A stretch of DNA of 46,538 bases, taken from the NCBI GenBank assembly GCA_902805675.1, contig CADCTA010000053.1:1-46538 (forward strand), read 5' to 3'. This stretch comes from an uncultured Chthoniobacterales bacterium. Its GTDB lineage: Bacteria > Verrucomicrobiota > Verrucomicrobiia > Chthoniobacterales > UBA10450. Positions within the stretch are counted from its first letter, which is position 1. Every line of letters starts with the position of its first letter. The translations under genes were made by a program, and so were the position numbers. This document shows positions 15,467-23,247 of this stretch, one piece after another. The notes under the pieces are model-generated. The model was not told the DNA's origin. It saw only the letters and a list, made by a program, of their open reading frames with translations, and made no database searches.

Positions 15467-16453
15467 GTGGCATGCTCGCCGGTGCCCGCCACGTCCAACC
15501 GCATCGCGATTATCGGCGCCGGTGTCTCCGGTTTGACCTGCGCGGTGCTCTTTGCGGAAAGGGGCTATCGCCCGACGATTTTCGCGCGCGAGAGCGGGCA
15601 GCAAACTACTTCCGCGGCGGCGGCTGCAATCTGGTTTCCGTACGACGCTGAGCCGCTCGACCAGGTTGCCGTCTGGTCGCTCCAAACTTTAGAGACGCTG
15701 CGCGACATCTCTCGCGATCCGGCCAGCGGCATCGCCACCGTTGAGCTCCGGGTATTTGCACGGCAGGGAATGCTGGCAAAGCCGCGCTGGGCGGATTCGT
15801 TAGGCGCGCGCCCGCTCGAAGCTGCGGAGTTGTTGAAGCCGGGCATCTTCACCAGCGGCTACTCCGTTCACGTGCCGGTGGTCGATACGACGGTCTACCT
15901 CGATTACCTCCGCGCTCGCGCGCAACTCGCTGGCGCGCAGTTCAGCACAGGCGTGGCGCTCCGCTCGGTCGCAGAGATCGACAGCGACTACCGCACGATC
16001 GTGAACTGTTCTGGGGCAGGCGCCAGAATGCTCGTCGGCGATGACGATCTCGAGCCGCATCGCGGGCAGGTTGCGGTCGTCGGCAAGCTCGATCTCCCCT
16101 GCGCGGTCGTCTGCGATGACCCGCCGCTGATGTACGCGATCCCCCGGACGAACGACTGCGTCCTCGGCGGGACGAACGAGATCAGCGAAAACGTCGAGCC
16201 TGATCCGGGCGACACGTCCCGGATACTGGGCGAAGCCGCGCGCGTGCTGGGCATTCCTCCCCCTCGCGTGACGCAAGAGCGCGTTGGGCTGCGCCCCTTC
16301 CGGCGGTCGGGCGTTCGGCTCGAATCGGAGCAACTCGCTGACGGCCGCACCGTGCTCCACAACTACGGGCATGGCGGCTCCGGCTTCACCCTGTCGTGGG
16401 GATGCGCGGAAGCTGTGTTCGCGTTGCAGAGCGCGACGCTTGCGACTTCCTGA
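15467..16453 (+). CDS. D-amino-acid oxidase family FAD enzyme
   Basis: A 328-residue flavoprotein of the DAAO/DASPO family, which oxidises D-amino acids to 2-oxo acids, ammonia and hydrogen peroxide. Visible motifs are the FAD-binding IAIIGAGVSGLTCAVLFAER near the N-terminus, TTSAAAAAIWFPY (flavin and substrate region), and the family signature VGLRPFRRSGVRLESEQ. The C-terminal NYGHGGSGFTLSWGCA is diagnostic. The starts available are GTG 15467 and GTG 15482; the shorter form begins directly before the FAD strand. Length is slightly below the eukaryotic enzymes (about 345). Given the peptidoglycan-related genes elsewhere in the window, wall-derived D-amino acids are a reasonable substrate, but that is inference. 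Confidence 0.88.
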   Translation: MACSPVPATSNRIAIIGAGVSGLTCAVLFAERGYRPTIFARESGQQTTSAAAAAIWFPYDAEPLDQVAVWSLQTLETLRDISRDPASGIATVELRVFARQGMLAKPRWADSLGARPLEAAELLKPGIFTSGYSVHVPVVDTTVYLDYLRARAQLAGAQFSTGVALRSVAEIDSDYRTIVNCSGAGARMLVGDDDLEPHRGQVAVVGKLDLPCAVVCDDPPLMYAIPRTNDCVLGGTNEISENVEPDPGDTSRILGEAARVLGIPPPRVTQERVGLRPFRRSGVRLESEQLADGRTVLHNYGHGGSGFTLSWGCAEAVFALQSATLATS

Positions 16454-16472
16454 CGTTCCGCAAAGAACGCAA

Positions 16473-16502
16473 AGCCCCCGCCGGCCTTTGCCAGCGGGGG
16501 CT
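16473..16502 (-). terminator. Hairpin terminator between converging genes
   Basis: AGCCCCCGC (16473-16481) and GCGGGGGCT (16494-16502) form a perfect 9-bp GC-rich stem with a 12-base loop. On the minus strand it is followed by TTTGCGTTCTTTG, so it mainly ends the Cys-rich gene at 16515. It also lies 20 bases after the D-amino-acid oxidase stop and may serve both. Confidence 0.75.
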
Positions 16503-16514
16503 CGCGTGTCTCAG

Positions 16515-16664
16515 TTATTCAGCGTCAAGCGTGCAGCAGGGCGCTTGCGCCATGCAGCAGCTGCCGCCAGTCATGCAGCAGCCAGCCGCCTGCGGGGCCA
16601 CGTTTGACGTGGCGCTCGCGGTGCTCATCAGCGCTGCGACTGCGATAATCATGAAGTATTTCAT
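16515..16664 (-). CDS. Tiny exported Cys-Cys-rich protein
   Basis: A 49-residue protein. MKYFMIIAVAALMSTASA is a clear signal peptide. The mature part of about 30 residues holds three CC pairs (AGCCMTGG, GSCCMAQ, APCCTLD), with methionines next to two of them. Six cysteines in under 25 residues suggest binding of a soft metal (Cu, Zn, Cd, Hg) or a disulfide-rich structure in the periplasm; this is inference. It has the best Shine-Dalgarno sequence in the window and its own terminator. The gene upstream on the same strand encodes another exported Cys-rich protein, so they are probably expressed together. I recognise no family. Confidence 0.75.
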   Translation of the reverse strand: MKYFMIIAVAALMSTASATSNVAPQAAGCCMTGGSCCMAQAPCCTLDAE

Positions 16665-16668
16665 AGTG

Positions 16669-16675
16669 CCTCCTT
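16669..16675 (-). promoter_or_regulatory. Strong Shine-Dalgarno sequence of the CC-rich gene
   Basis: AAGGAGG lies 4 bases before the ATG at 16664. Most genes in the window lack a recognisable ribosome-binding site, so this perfect one fixes the start and predicts high expression of a 49-residue protein. Confidence 0.8.
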
Positions 16676-16723
16676 GTTGAGACTTCGTTGAGTTCTGTCC
16701 GCACGAATACGGACCCGGCCCGT

Positions 16724-17068
16724 CTATTCGACCGCCAGTCGCGGCGGCGGAACGGGCGGGCGGTGCGCCCGCGACGCGCTCTTTTGCGAAAAGCTCAGGG
16801 TGAGCCGCGCTGGGCCGGAGCTTGCCGGCAATACCAACGGATTCGCCGCAGCGATCAAGCCGCCGCAGCCGTGCGTGACACAGCAACGTTCCGGCACCTC
16901 GCGATCGGTGCCGGATTCTGACGCGCAATGCTGCGCATCGCTGCTGAAGGAGCAGCATTTTGGCTTTTCGGGGGCAGGTGCCGCGGCCTCGGCGGTGAGC
17001 GGGCAGGTCACGATGAACAAGCCAAAGCACATCGCGGCGGCAAGTAGTTGCGTCACGAGTGCTCGCAC
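16724..17068 (-). CDS. Small exported cysteine-rich protein of unknown function
   Basis: A 114-residue protein read from GTG 17068 (MRALVTQLLAAAMCFGLFIV). The signal peptide probably ends at LTAEA. The mature protein carries cysteines in KPKCCSFSS, AQHCAS and PERCCVTHGCGG, then a Pro-rich end, HRPPVPPPRLAVE. Cys and His clusters plus a hydrophobic LIAAANPLVLPA stretch recall small periplasmic proteins linked to heavy-metal resistance, but I cannot name a family. The CC-rich 49-residue gene follows 59 bases downstream on the same strand. A promoter match lies immediately upstream, and an mRNA starting there would be almost leaderless. Confidence 0.6.
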   Translation of the reverse strand: MRALVTQLLAAAMCFGLFIVTCPLTAEAAAPAPEKPKCCSFSSDAQHCASESGTDREVPERCCVTHGCGGLIAAANPLVLPASSGPARLTLSFSQKSASRAHRPPVPPPRLAVE

Positions 17069-17074
17069 ATCCGG

Positions 17075-17102
17075 AGCGTATTGCCGGGCCGTTGCTTGTC
17101 AA
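17075..17102 (-). promoter_or_regulatory. Sigma-70-like promoter, possibly giving a leaderless mRNA
   Basis: On the minus strand, TTGACA (17102-17097) and TACGCT (17080-17075) are separated by 16 bases. Transcription would start about 6-7 bases further on, at or next to the GTG start codon at 17068. The -35 box is perfect and the -10 box matches 4 of 6. Confidence 0.45.
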
Positions 17103-17171
17103 CGAAGCCCCGGTCAGCTCGAAGCCGGTGGACGCGGACAATTGCTGGCCGGCTGATCAGAAAGGGCGACT

Positions 17172-17909
17172 TCACTGGATCTTTTCGGTGGCGTAGACGT
17201 TCACGTCGAAGCCGTCGGCGCAACAGGTATGCATCGGCGCGTCCACGATTTCGCTGAAGCCGTCGAGACGCGCGGGAACGGTCGAGCATTGCGCGACTTC
17301 AGCCTGGCGGAAGCGATACGGCGCATGAGCAACCTGGCCACGCACGAGCGATCTGCCGCGTTGCGCAAAGAGATAGTAGCGCTCGAGGACGAAGAACTCG
17401 AAGGAGCCCGGCTCTGCCTCATGTGCATCTCCGACCTCGCGATATCGATAGTGCGCCGTCTCGTCGGAGCCGCGGCGGCGGCAGCTGTAGTCGACGCATT
17501 CGCCCCGCGTCGCGCGCATCGCCGCGTGCATGTACGGTAGGCCGGTGGAAAGGCGCGCGGCGAGCACGGCGAGGGGTTGATTGCAGTCTAACGAGTAGAA
17601 CCAGACGCCGGGCACGCCATCTCTGTCGTAGGCATAGGTGCGGACGTTCAACTCATCGAAGTGAGAAATCCATGGCACCGCCGGCACGCCAACGGGCCGC
17701 ACGTTACGCATCCAGAAGGGCACGATCGCGAGGTATGCGGCTCCATCAAAGGTGTCGACCGTGAGCCTGGCCGGGAGCGTTTGCTGCACCCTCGCGGCTG
17801 GTAGTCGCCAATGCAGGAAGAGCAGCGATTCCCATCGGTGATACATCACCTGCGGGCGGCGGCGATTGGGCGAGCGTGCGAGAAGCCGTGCCGCGATGTC
17901 GGGAGCCAT
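17172..17909 (-). CDS. DUF2071 (YqjF-like) protein
   Basis: A protein of about 245 residues matching the DUF2071 family: RWESLLFLHWRLPAARVQQT near residue 25, FDGAAYLAIVPFWMRNVRPV, FDELNVRTYAYD, and VWFYSLDCNQPLAV. The C-terminal part contains the typical HAPYRFRQAEV segment. The fold is acetoacetate-decarboxylase-like in related proteins, but no activity is established. ATG 17909 is preferred over GTG 17918 because it is the stronger start codon; both are possible. It is a single gene with no obvious operon partner. The 177 bases upstream (17910-18086) show no gene or clear promoter. Confidence 0.85.
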   Translation of the reverse strand: MAPDIAARLLARSPNRRRPQVMYHRWESLLFLHWRLPAARVQQTLPARLTVDTFDGAAYLAIVPFWMRNVRPVGVPAVPWISHFDELNVRTYAYDRDGVPGVWFYSLDCNQPLAVLAARLSTGLPYMHAAMRATRGECVDYSCRRRGSDETAHYRYREVGDAHEAEPGSFEFFVLERYYLFAQRGRSLVRGQVAHAPYRFRQAEVAQCSTVPARLDGFSEIVDAPMHTCCADGFDVNVYATEKIQ

Positions 17910-18086
17910 AGTCGCCACGCGGGAAGACTACAACCGGCCGAACGTTTCGGAAGCGAGATTCGGGGCCGCGTAATGACGAGCGGAGCGGCGAGTGTGCTGT
18001 CCCGAAAACGTCGCGCTCACTCCCACGCTGGCACTGTCGAGCAGCCTTTCCAACGCCCGCGAGAATCGCTTTGCCACAGGGCGCGG

Positions 18087-18306
18087 ATGAATCAAAAACA
18101 TCTGCGGCTCAACCCCGACTCGGCTGCTGGCTCTGCTCGGCCTCGCTGCCCATCTTCCTCGTCGGCTGCGCCGGCCGCGGAACGACAAGCTCCACCACTA
18201 CAAGGACACAGATCGATCGGACAAAGAGTTCCATCTACGCGCGCCAAGCACCGGCTCGGAAACCGCGGCGCCATGCTGCCGCGGCTGCTTTGCCGCTACT
18301 TCATGA
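18087..18306 (+). pseudogene. Decayed small lipoprotein gene (multiple frameshifts)
   Basis: No single frame gives a convincing protein, but joining frames does. MNQKHLRLNP from ATG 18087 shifts to TRLLALLGLAA and then to LPIFLVGCAGRGTTSSTTT. Together these read as a normal lipoprotein signal with a lipobox (LVGC) followed by a Ser/Thr-rich linker. The next part, RTQIDRTKSSIYAR, continues best in another frame as PSTGSETAAPCC, ending at TGA 18304. Three shifts in about 200 bases suggest a pseudogene or, less likely, sequencing errors. One frame alone (TTG 18071-18316, 81 residues) keeps the lipobox and cannot be fully excluded as a real product. The 3' end overlaps the converging aspartic-protease gene. 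Confidence 0.4.
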
Positions 18307-19258
18307 AGAGCGTTAGCGTGTCGAGGTCGATGATCGCCTGATGGATGTCGAGCAGCTCGCTGCCAAGTAATCCATAAATCCGGTCGCCGCGCGCGCCCGG
18401 TCGAGCGGCGTAAAACTCGATCTGGCGTATCCCGCTCACCGCGCGCAGCTGCTTCTGCGTGAAGAGGTCGGCCATCACGATTTTCTGCGGCGGGATCGCG
18501 ACGCCGCCGATCTTGAGGTCGTCGACCTGCACGAGCTGCAACGGTCGCACGCTACCATCAAAACGACGCGCGGTGGCTGCAGAAGGTTGGCCGGCGAGAC
18601 CGAGCACGCGAGCCGCGTCATCGTCGAGCCCGCTCAGGAACGCGCCTGTGTCGACCAGCAGCCTGCCCGGTCTTCCGCGGATCACGCACGGAACCGTCAA
18701 GCCACGCCTCGTCTCCTCGATCGGAATCGCGGTGAACCCCTGCGCCCGCGCCACGGCTGCGAGGTTCAAGGAGGGCGCAGCGTTCCCTCTGAGGAAAAGC
18801 TGACGCGCGCGGCAGTTGATCACAGCTTTGTAGCGGCGCAGCAGATCGCGCCCAATGATGCCATCGGCGGCGCGTCCGCCGGGCCCAGGCACTGGCCCGC
18901 CAAGCTGGGCCGCGCGGTATATCGAAAATGTGGTAGTGCCGAGCGACAGCCGTCCGAGCCGCAAATCGTCGACCGATCCGACAGGGAAACTGCGTTTGCC
19001 GGTAAACGCTGCGGCACCCGTTAACCGGACGCCCAGGCGCTCGGCGCGGTCGGACTGGAGGAAGTTCGGCTCCGCGCCGGTGTCGACGAGGAAGTTCGCC
19101 GTCTGCCCGTTCACGCTGCCTTGCACAAACAGGTGATTCTGCGGCCCGCGAGTCAACGGAACGGCTTCGTAGCCGTTCAGCGTTCTTGATTGAGCGAGCA
19201 CGCTCGCCGGCAGACCAAGCAGCAGCACCCACGCTGCAACCACCCCTCGAATTCCCAT
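18296..19258 (-). CDS. Secreted pepsin/retropepsin-like aspartic protease with two DTGA motifs
   Basis: A 320-residue exported protein. MGIRGVVAAWVLLLGLPASVLA is a signal peptide. The mature protein has two aspartyl-protease half-domains. The first carries FLVDTGAEPNFLQ near residue 58 and the hydrophobic-glycine motif GIIGRDLL near 138. The second has LLVDTGAFLSGLD near 203 and YGLLGSELLD near 300. Retropepsins normally have one DTG motif per chain and dimerise; here two are joined in one chain, as in pepsins. Both catalytic aspartates are present, so it is probably active in the periplasm or outside. No integrase or reverse transcriptase lies nearby, so it is not retroelement-derived in any visible way. 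It converges with the decayed lipoprotein gene. Confidence 0.8.
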   Translation of the reverse strand: MGIRGVVAAWVLLLGLPASVLAQSRTLNGYEAVPLTRGPQNHLFVQGSVNGQTANFLVDTGAEPNFLQSDRAERLGVRLTGAAAFTGKRSFPVGSVDDLRLGRLSLGTTTFSIYRAAQLGGPVPGPGGRAADGIIGRDLLRRYKAVINCRARQLFLRGNAAPSLNLAAVARAQGFTAIPIEETRRGLTVPCVIRGRPGRLLVDTGAFLSGLDDDAARVLGLAGQPSAATARRFDGSVRPLQLVQVDDLKIGGVAIPPQKIVMADLFTQKQLRAVSGIRQIEFYAARPGARGDRIYGLLGSELLDIHQAIIDLDTLTLFMK

Positions 19259-19307
19259 CCCGGATGATCGTAGCCTTGCTTCCGCGCTGCAAGACGCGCG
19301 CGTGGCA

Positions 19308-22238
19308 TTACCCCGCCTCGTTCGCGGCGGGTCTGAGGAACCGCTGATAAACGAACGACGCGACGATCAGGATCAGCGCGACACCGATGAAGGCGCCGAT
19401 GCGGTACAGTTGGCCGAGATTAGCGAGGTCGTGCAGGAAGAGCTTGAGCAGGGTGAGGAGCAGCAGAGCGAGCCCGGCGTAGCGCACCGCTTTGGCCTTC
19501 TTCTTCATGCCGATCATCAGCAGCGCGAACGCAAATAACGCCCACGCGATGGAGTAGGTCATGTCACGCGCGAAGTTGCCGGTGAAGGAAAACGTCAGCG
19601 TCGGGCCGACGGAGAAGTAATCGGCGATCTCGATGTTCAGGAGCAGGAAGGTGAGGATGGTGCCGAAGGTATAGAGCAAAGGCGGGAGCACCCGACCGGC
19701 CACGCTGTCGCGAGCTGTCTGCGCTGCGCGGGCACCTGCAAAGAGGCAGAGGCTCGCGATGCCGTAGGCGTAGAGATACCAGTTCCAGATGCGGACGGAG
19801 GCGCGCGGATGGTACTCGAAGACGGCAGGATTGAGCGCCAGCCTAACGAACGCAACCGTGAGGAGCGCGCCGCCGACGATGCGCAACCCGACGTTTGGCA
19901 CGTAGCGGAACAGGAGGAGCAGGAGAAGGCCTTCGATCGCCCAGCCGAGCGTGATCCACTCGCGCTCGAACTGCACCGGAAACACGAGACTGAGGAAGAG
20001 CAACGCCGCGCCGCCCTGCCAGGCGAGACGCGCGTCGCCCGAAGCCGGCACCACGGCGCGCCGCCTGATCAGGTGCCAGACTCCGAAGGCGTAGGGAACG
20101 ATGAAGACGGCGGGCAACAAGCCATTGCGCAGATTTGGATAAGCGGACGAGACAACCTCGAAGATCAGCCAGAAATGCAGCACGCCAGACACGGCGCCGA
20201 CCGCCCACGGGATCGGCGAACGTTCTTCCGCGGAGAAGAACGGGTAGGCGGTGAACACGAGCCAAAAGGCGACATACCAGCCGAGCGCGAGGAGGGCCGC
20301 CGTGTTCGAGAAGTGCAGCGTCTGCCACTCCCGCTCCACCGCCCAGGTGAAGGCCAGTGCCACGACCGCGATCCAGCTGGTGCGCGAGAGGATGCCGAGC
20401 CCGAGCAGCACGACCGCGAGCAGCAGCGCAACCGCGAAGACGAGCGTGGGATTCGGGACCGGCAGCTTGCCGACCAGCATCATCAGCAGCACGAAGGGCA
20501 TGGCGGCGGCGATCGCGGGCACATTGCGGCGCGGGTCGCCCGTCGTTAGGCCGAGCTTGCGGCTCAGGAATGTGGAGGCAGTGGCAAAGAAGACACCGAA
20601 CCCGCCGACCACCGTCAGGATGCCGACGACGCTCTCGTTCACCGGCGGCGCGGTGACAATCCACAAGCCGGCGGTAATGAGCGTCGCGAGCAGCGCGAAG
20701 ACCAGCGCAGCGATGGATCGCGTGCTCCAGGCCAGCGCGAGCGCGATGCCATTCACGAGCAGGACACAGAACCAGACCGCGAACGAAGTCTCTCCGCGCC
20801 AGACGCAGAGGAACAGCAGCACGAGCGCGAGCAGCGGCACGTAGCCCTGCCACGTTTTCTCGGGTGACTCGATGTCAGTCTCGCGCCGGGCCGGCCAAAC
20901 CGAGAATCCGGCGTGCACGACCGCGAAGAGCAGGTATGCGCCGAGCGCCCACCAGAGGAAGCGGTTCTCCAGGTATCCAGCCGTCCACGAGGCGAGGATG
21001 GCAAAGACGATCGCTCCAGCTGCGCTCGCGATTCGAGTGGGGTTCCTACGGTTCAGGGCCAGCGCAAGCAAGCCGATATCCGCGAGGAACGTGAAGCCGA
21101 AGAAGAATCCAGGCCGCCGCGCGAGGCTCGGCAAGATGAGCAGCCAGAAGGCGAACGCCAGCGAGCTGCAACCGACCGCGAACGCAGAGCGAACGGACCA
21201 TGCGTCTGCCGGCTGGAGCCTCTGGCGGAAGAAGGCGAAAGCGAGGAATTGCGCCTGAAGCGCGAGGAATACCCAGAACCCAGCGGCCGCGCTCTCGGCG
21301 TCGAGCGGGAGCCAGTTCCCTTGCGTGGCGATGGTGCCGATCGCGGCCAGCACCAGCAGGTAATCCCAGCGTTTACGAAGCGCGACGGCAGCAATGCCGG
21401 CGTTCAAGAGCGCGACGTAGCCGAAAAGGCGCAGCGCATTGTCGCCGCTCGTCAGCAACGGCGGGGTGACGAATCCGCCGACGAGCCCAAGCACCACGAT
21501 GACCTGTGCGTCGAGCCGCACGGCGAGCAGGAACGCGCCGACCGTGATGAGCGACATGAACAGGAACGCCGTCGTGAGCGAGATCAGGCCGTAAAACGAA
21601 TGGGCGCCGAAGATGGACGCGTAGAGCACAAGCACGCCAGTGGCGCAGAGACTCTGGCCGGGAACGCGGTAGTTGCGTTGCGCCGTGAACCAACCTGCGC
21701 CGACGAGCGCGGAGCCGATGATCAGCCCAATCAACACGCGGCCGAGGGGGGTGATGAGGTTGTTGTCGAACGAATACTTTACCAGAAAGACGACGCCGAG
21801 GAAGAGGGCGAAGCCACCGACCCAGGCGGACAGCTTCACACCCATGAAGGCTTCCCAGTCGATCGCAGGGACAGCGGGTTTGCGCGGCCGCGGTGGGGCT
21901 GTTGTGGCTGCGGCGGCAGGGAGTGGCGGTGGCAGTGGCGGCGGGACTGACGCAGCGCTCGTGTGCGGTGGTGCGGTGGCAGCGCCTGACGGCGGCGCTG
22001 CAGATGGTTGTGGCGGTGCGGCTGTGACGGCGGGATGCAGCGGCGCAGTTGCCGGCTGCGGAGCTGACGGAGGAGGCTGCGGCCGCGCCTGCAACTCGAG
22101 CGTGGTGATCCGCTGCGTCAGCCGATCGATGGTGGATTGCAGGGCGCGAATCTTCTTCGCGTGCACGAACGAGGTGACGAACGGCAGAAATGCCAGGCCG
22201 ATCGCGCCGAGCACGAACAGCAGGATCAACGTCTCCAT
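19308..22238 (-). CDS. DUF2339 giant multi-pass membrane protein
   Basis: A 976-residue inner-membrane protein. An N-terminal helix (METLILLFVLGAIGLAFLPF) is followed by a short coiled coil (KKIRALQSTIDRLTQRITTL). A Pro/Ala-rich linker of about 75 residues leads to the DUF2339 landmark IDWEAFMGVKLSAWVGGFAL near residue 130. Roughly two dozen hydrophobic segments make up the rest, ending in the conserved LKLFLHDLANLGQLYRIGAF. Function is unknown in the family. The protein may act in envelope maintenance, but nothing in the sequence proves it. It is followed, 49 bases on, by the secreted aspartic protease on the same strand. The C-terminal motif shows the gene is complete. Confidence 0.9.
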   Translation of the reverse strand: METLILLFVLGAIGLAFLPFVTSFVHAKKIRALQSTIDRLTQRITTLELQARPQPPPSAPQPATAPLHPAVTAAPPQPSAAPPSGAATAPPHTSAASVPPPLPPPLPAAAATTAPPRPRKPAVPAIDWEAFMGVKLSAWVGGFALFLGVVFLVKYSFDNNLITPLGRVLIGLIIGSALVGAGWFTAQRNYRVPGQSLCATGVLVLYASIFGAHSFYGLISLTTAFLFMSLITVGAFLLAVRLDAQVIVVLGLVGGFVTPPLLTSGDNALRLFGYVALLNAGIAAVALRKRWDYLLVLAAIGTIATQGNWLPLDAESAAAGFWVFLALQAQFLAFAFFRQRLQPADAWSVRSAFAVGCSSLAFAFWLLILPSLARRPGFFFGFTFLADIGLLALALNRRNPTRIASAAGAIVFAILASWTAGYLENRFLWWALGAYLLFAVVHAGFSVWPARRETDIESPEKTWQGYVPLLALVLLFLCVWRGETSFAVWFCVLLVNGIALALAWSTRSIAALVFALLATLITAGLWIVTAPPVNESVVGILTVVGGFGVFFATASTFLSRKLGLTTGDPRRNVPAIAAAMPFVLLMMLVGKLPVPNPTLVFAVALLLAVVLLGLGILSRTSWIAVVALAFTWAVEREWQTLHFSNTAALLALGWYVAFWLVFTAYPFFSAEERSPIPWAVGAVSGVLHFWLIFEVVSSAYPNLRNGLLPAVFIVPYAFGVWHLIRRRAVVPASGDARLAWQGGAALLFLSLVFPVQFEREWITLGWAIEGLLLLLLFRYVPNVGLRIVGGALLTVAFVRLALNPAVFEYHPRASVRIWNWYLYAYGIASLCLFAGARAAQTARDSVAGRVLPPLLYTFGTILTFLLLNIEIADYFSVGPTLTFSFTGNFARDMTYSIAWALFAFALLMIGMKKKAKAVRYAGLALLLLTLLKLFLHDLANLGQLYRIGAFIGVALILIVASFVYQRFLRPAANEAG

Positions 22239-22289
22239 CCGGCCCGCCTTAGAGCAGCCGCGAACCGGCGATGCAAGACAAAGCGTCCA

Positions 22290-23045
22290 TCACAAGCCGG
22301 TCGGAGCCGCGATGAACTCCCACGGAATGGCAAAACGCTCCGAGAGATGTGCGGCCAGTGCTTTGACTCCGAAAGTCTCGGTGGCGTAGTGGCCGCCAAT
22401 GAAAAGGTTGACCCCAAGCTCCTCCGCCGCGACCGCCACCCAATGCGCCGCTTCGCCGGTGATGAACGTGTCGACCCCTTCGCGCGCGACGGTGTAGATC
22501 TCGGAACCGCCATTGCCGGTCACGACGCCGATCGTATTCGTGACGGCCGGGCCGCTCGCAACCAACTGCGCCTCCCCGCCTAACGAATGCCCAAGCCGCT
22601 GCGCGAGCTCCTCGCGCGCGATGGCCGTGCGGCTCTTCACGCCGACGAGCTGCCCCTTCATCTCGATGAACGGCTCCAGGTTCTCGAGCCCGAGGGATGT
22701 GGCAAGCTGGGCGTTGTTGCCGACGAGAGGATGCACGTCGAGCGGCAGATGCGCACTGTAGAGCGCGATGTCGCGCTGGAGCAGCAGCGCGACTTGCCGG
22801 CGCAACGCACCCGTGAGCGGCTGAAGCCCGGGCCAGAAGAGCCCGTGATGCACGAGCAGGAGATCGACGCCGCGTTCGGCCGCGACTGTGAAGGTGCGAG
22901 TCGACGCGTCGACCGCCGCGCCGATTCTCGTGACCTCCCCGGAGTTTTCCACCTGCAGGCCGTTCACAGCATTCGCCCAGTCGGCGCATGCGCCGATGCG
23001 AAGGAACTCGTCGATGTAGCGCGCGATCTCGTTCAGCTTTGTCAT
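22290..23045 (-). CDS. NIF3-like dinuclear-metal-centre protein
   Basis: A 251-residue cytoplasmic protein of the NIF3/YbgI (GTP cyclohydrolase I type 2-like) family, which forms toroidal hexamers with a two-metal site per subunit. Metal ligands are seen in LLLVHHGLFW near residue 65, in the aspartate of LPLDVHPLVGNN near 105, and in the C-terminal motif NLFIGGHYATETFGV with its conserved His and Glu. GEAAHW also fits the family. ATG 23045 is chosen because earlier in-frame starts lie in the short spacer and the previous gene, and MTKLNEIARYIDEFL is the typical beginning. The molecular role of the family is still unsettled. A small membrane protein gene ends 14 bases upstream. Confidence 0.9.
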   Translation of the reverse strand: MTKLNEIARYIDEFLRIGACADWANAVNGLQVENSGEVTRIGAAVDASTRTFTVAAERGVDLLLVHHGLFWPGLQPLTGALRRQVALLLQRDIALYSAHLPLDVHPLVGNNAQLATSLGLENLEPFIEMKGQLVGVKSRTAIAREELAQRLGHSLGGEAQLVASGPAVTNTIGVVTGNGGSEIYTVAREGVDTFITGEAAHWVAVAAEELGVNLFIGGHYATETFGVKALAAHLSERFAIPWEFIAAPTGL

Positions 23046-23059
23046 GGGTCCTCGGAGCG

Positions 23060-23245
23060 TCACTCGTCGTATTCGCGGCGGCCGGAAAACCAGACCACAA
23101 ACGCGAGCAGGCCGAGGGCGAGGACGCAATGGTAGAACTCAATCCGCCCGCGCGCGAAGTAGTTAAGGGCAATGCCGAGGATAGTCAGCACGCACGCGAT
23201 GCCTGCGAGGATCAACGTCACTTTGCCTGGCCTGTAGCTCTTCAC
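23060..23245 (-). CDS. Small two-helix membrane protein
   Basis: A 61-residue protein from GTG 23245 (VKSYRPGKVTLILAGIACVL). It has two hydrophobic helices, about residues 8-28 and 38-54, separated by NYFARGRIEFYH, and ends WFSGRREYDE. No family is recognised. It starts 2 bases after the stop of the apparent pseudogene upstream and ends 14 bases before the NIF3 gene, so it was built as part of an operon. The two-helix pattern, sensible charge distribution and tight spacing support a real gene. Confidence 0.6.
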   Translation of the reverse strand: MKSYRPGKVTLILAGIACVLTILGIALNYFARGRIEFYHCVLALGLLAFVVWFSGRREYDE

Positions 23246-23247
23246 GT

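Noticed and set aside
16665-17141. Long minus-strand frame continuous with the CC-rich protein
   Set aside because: The AAGGAGG site and the signal peptide fix the start at 16664; the upstream part overlaps another likely gene in a different frame.
18296-19258. Retroelement origin of the retropepsin-like protease
   Set aside because: It has a signal peptide and a duplicated fold, and no reverse transcriptase, integrase or long terminal repeats are nearby.
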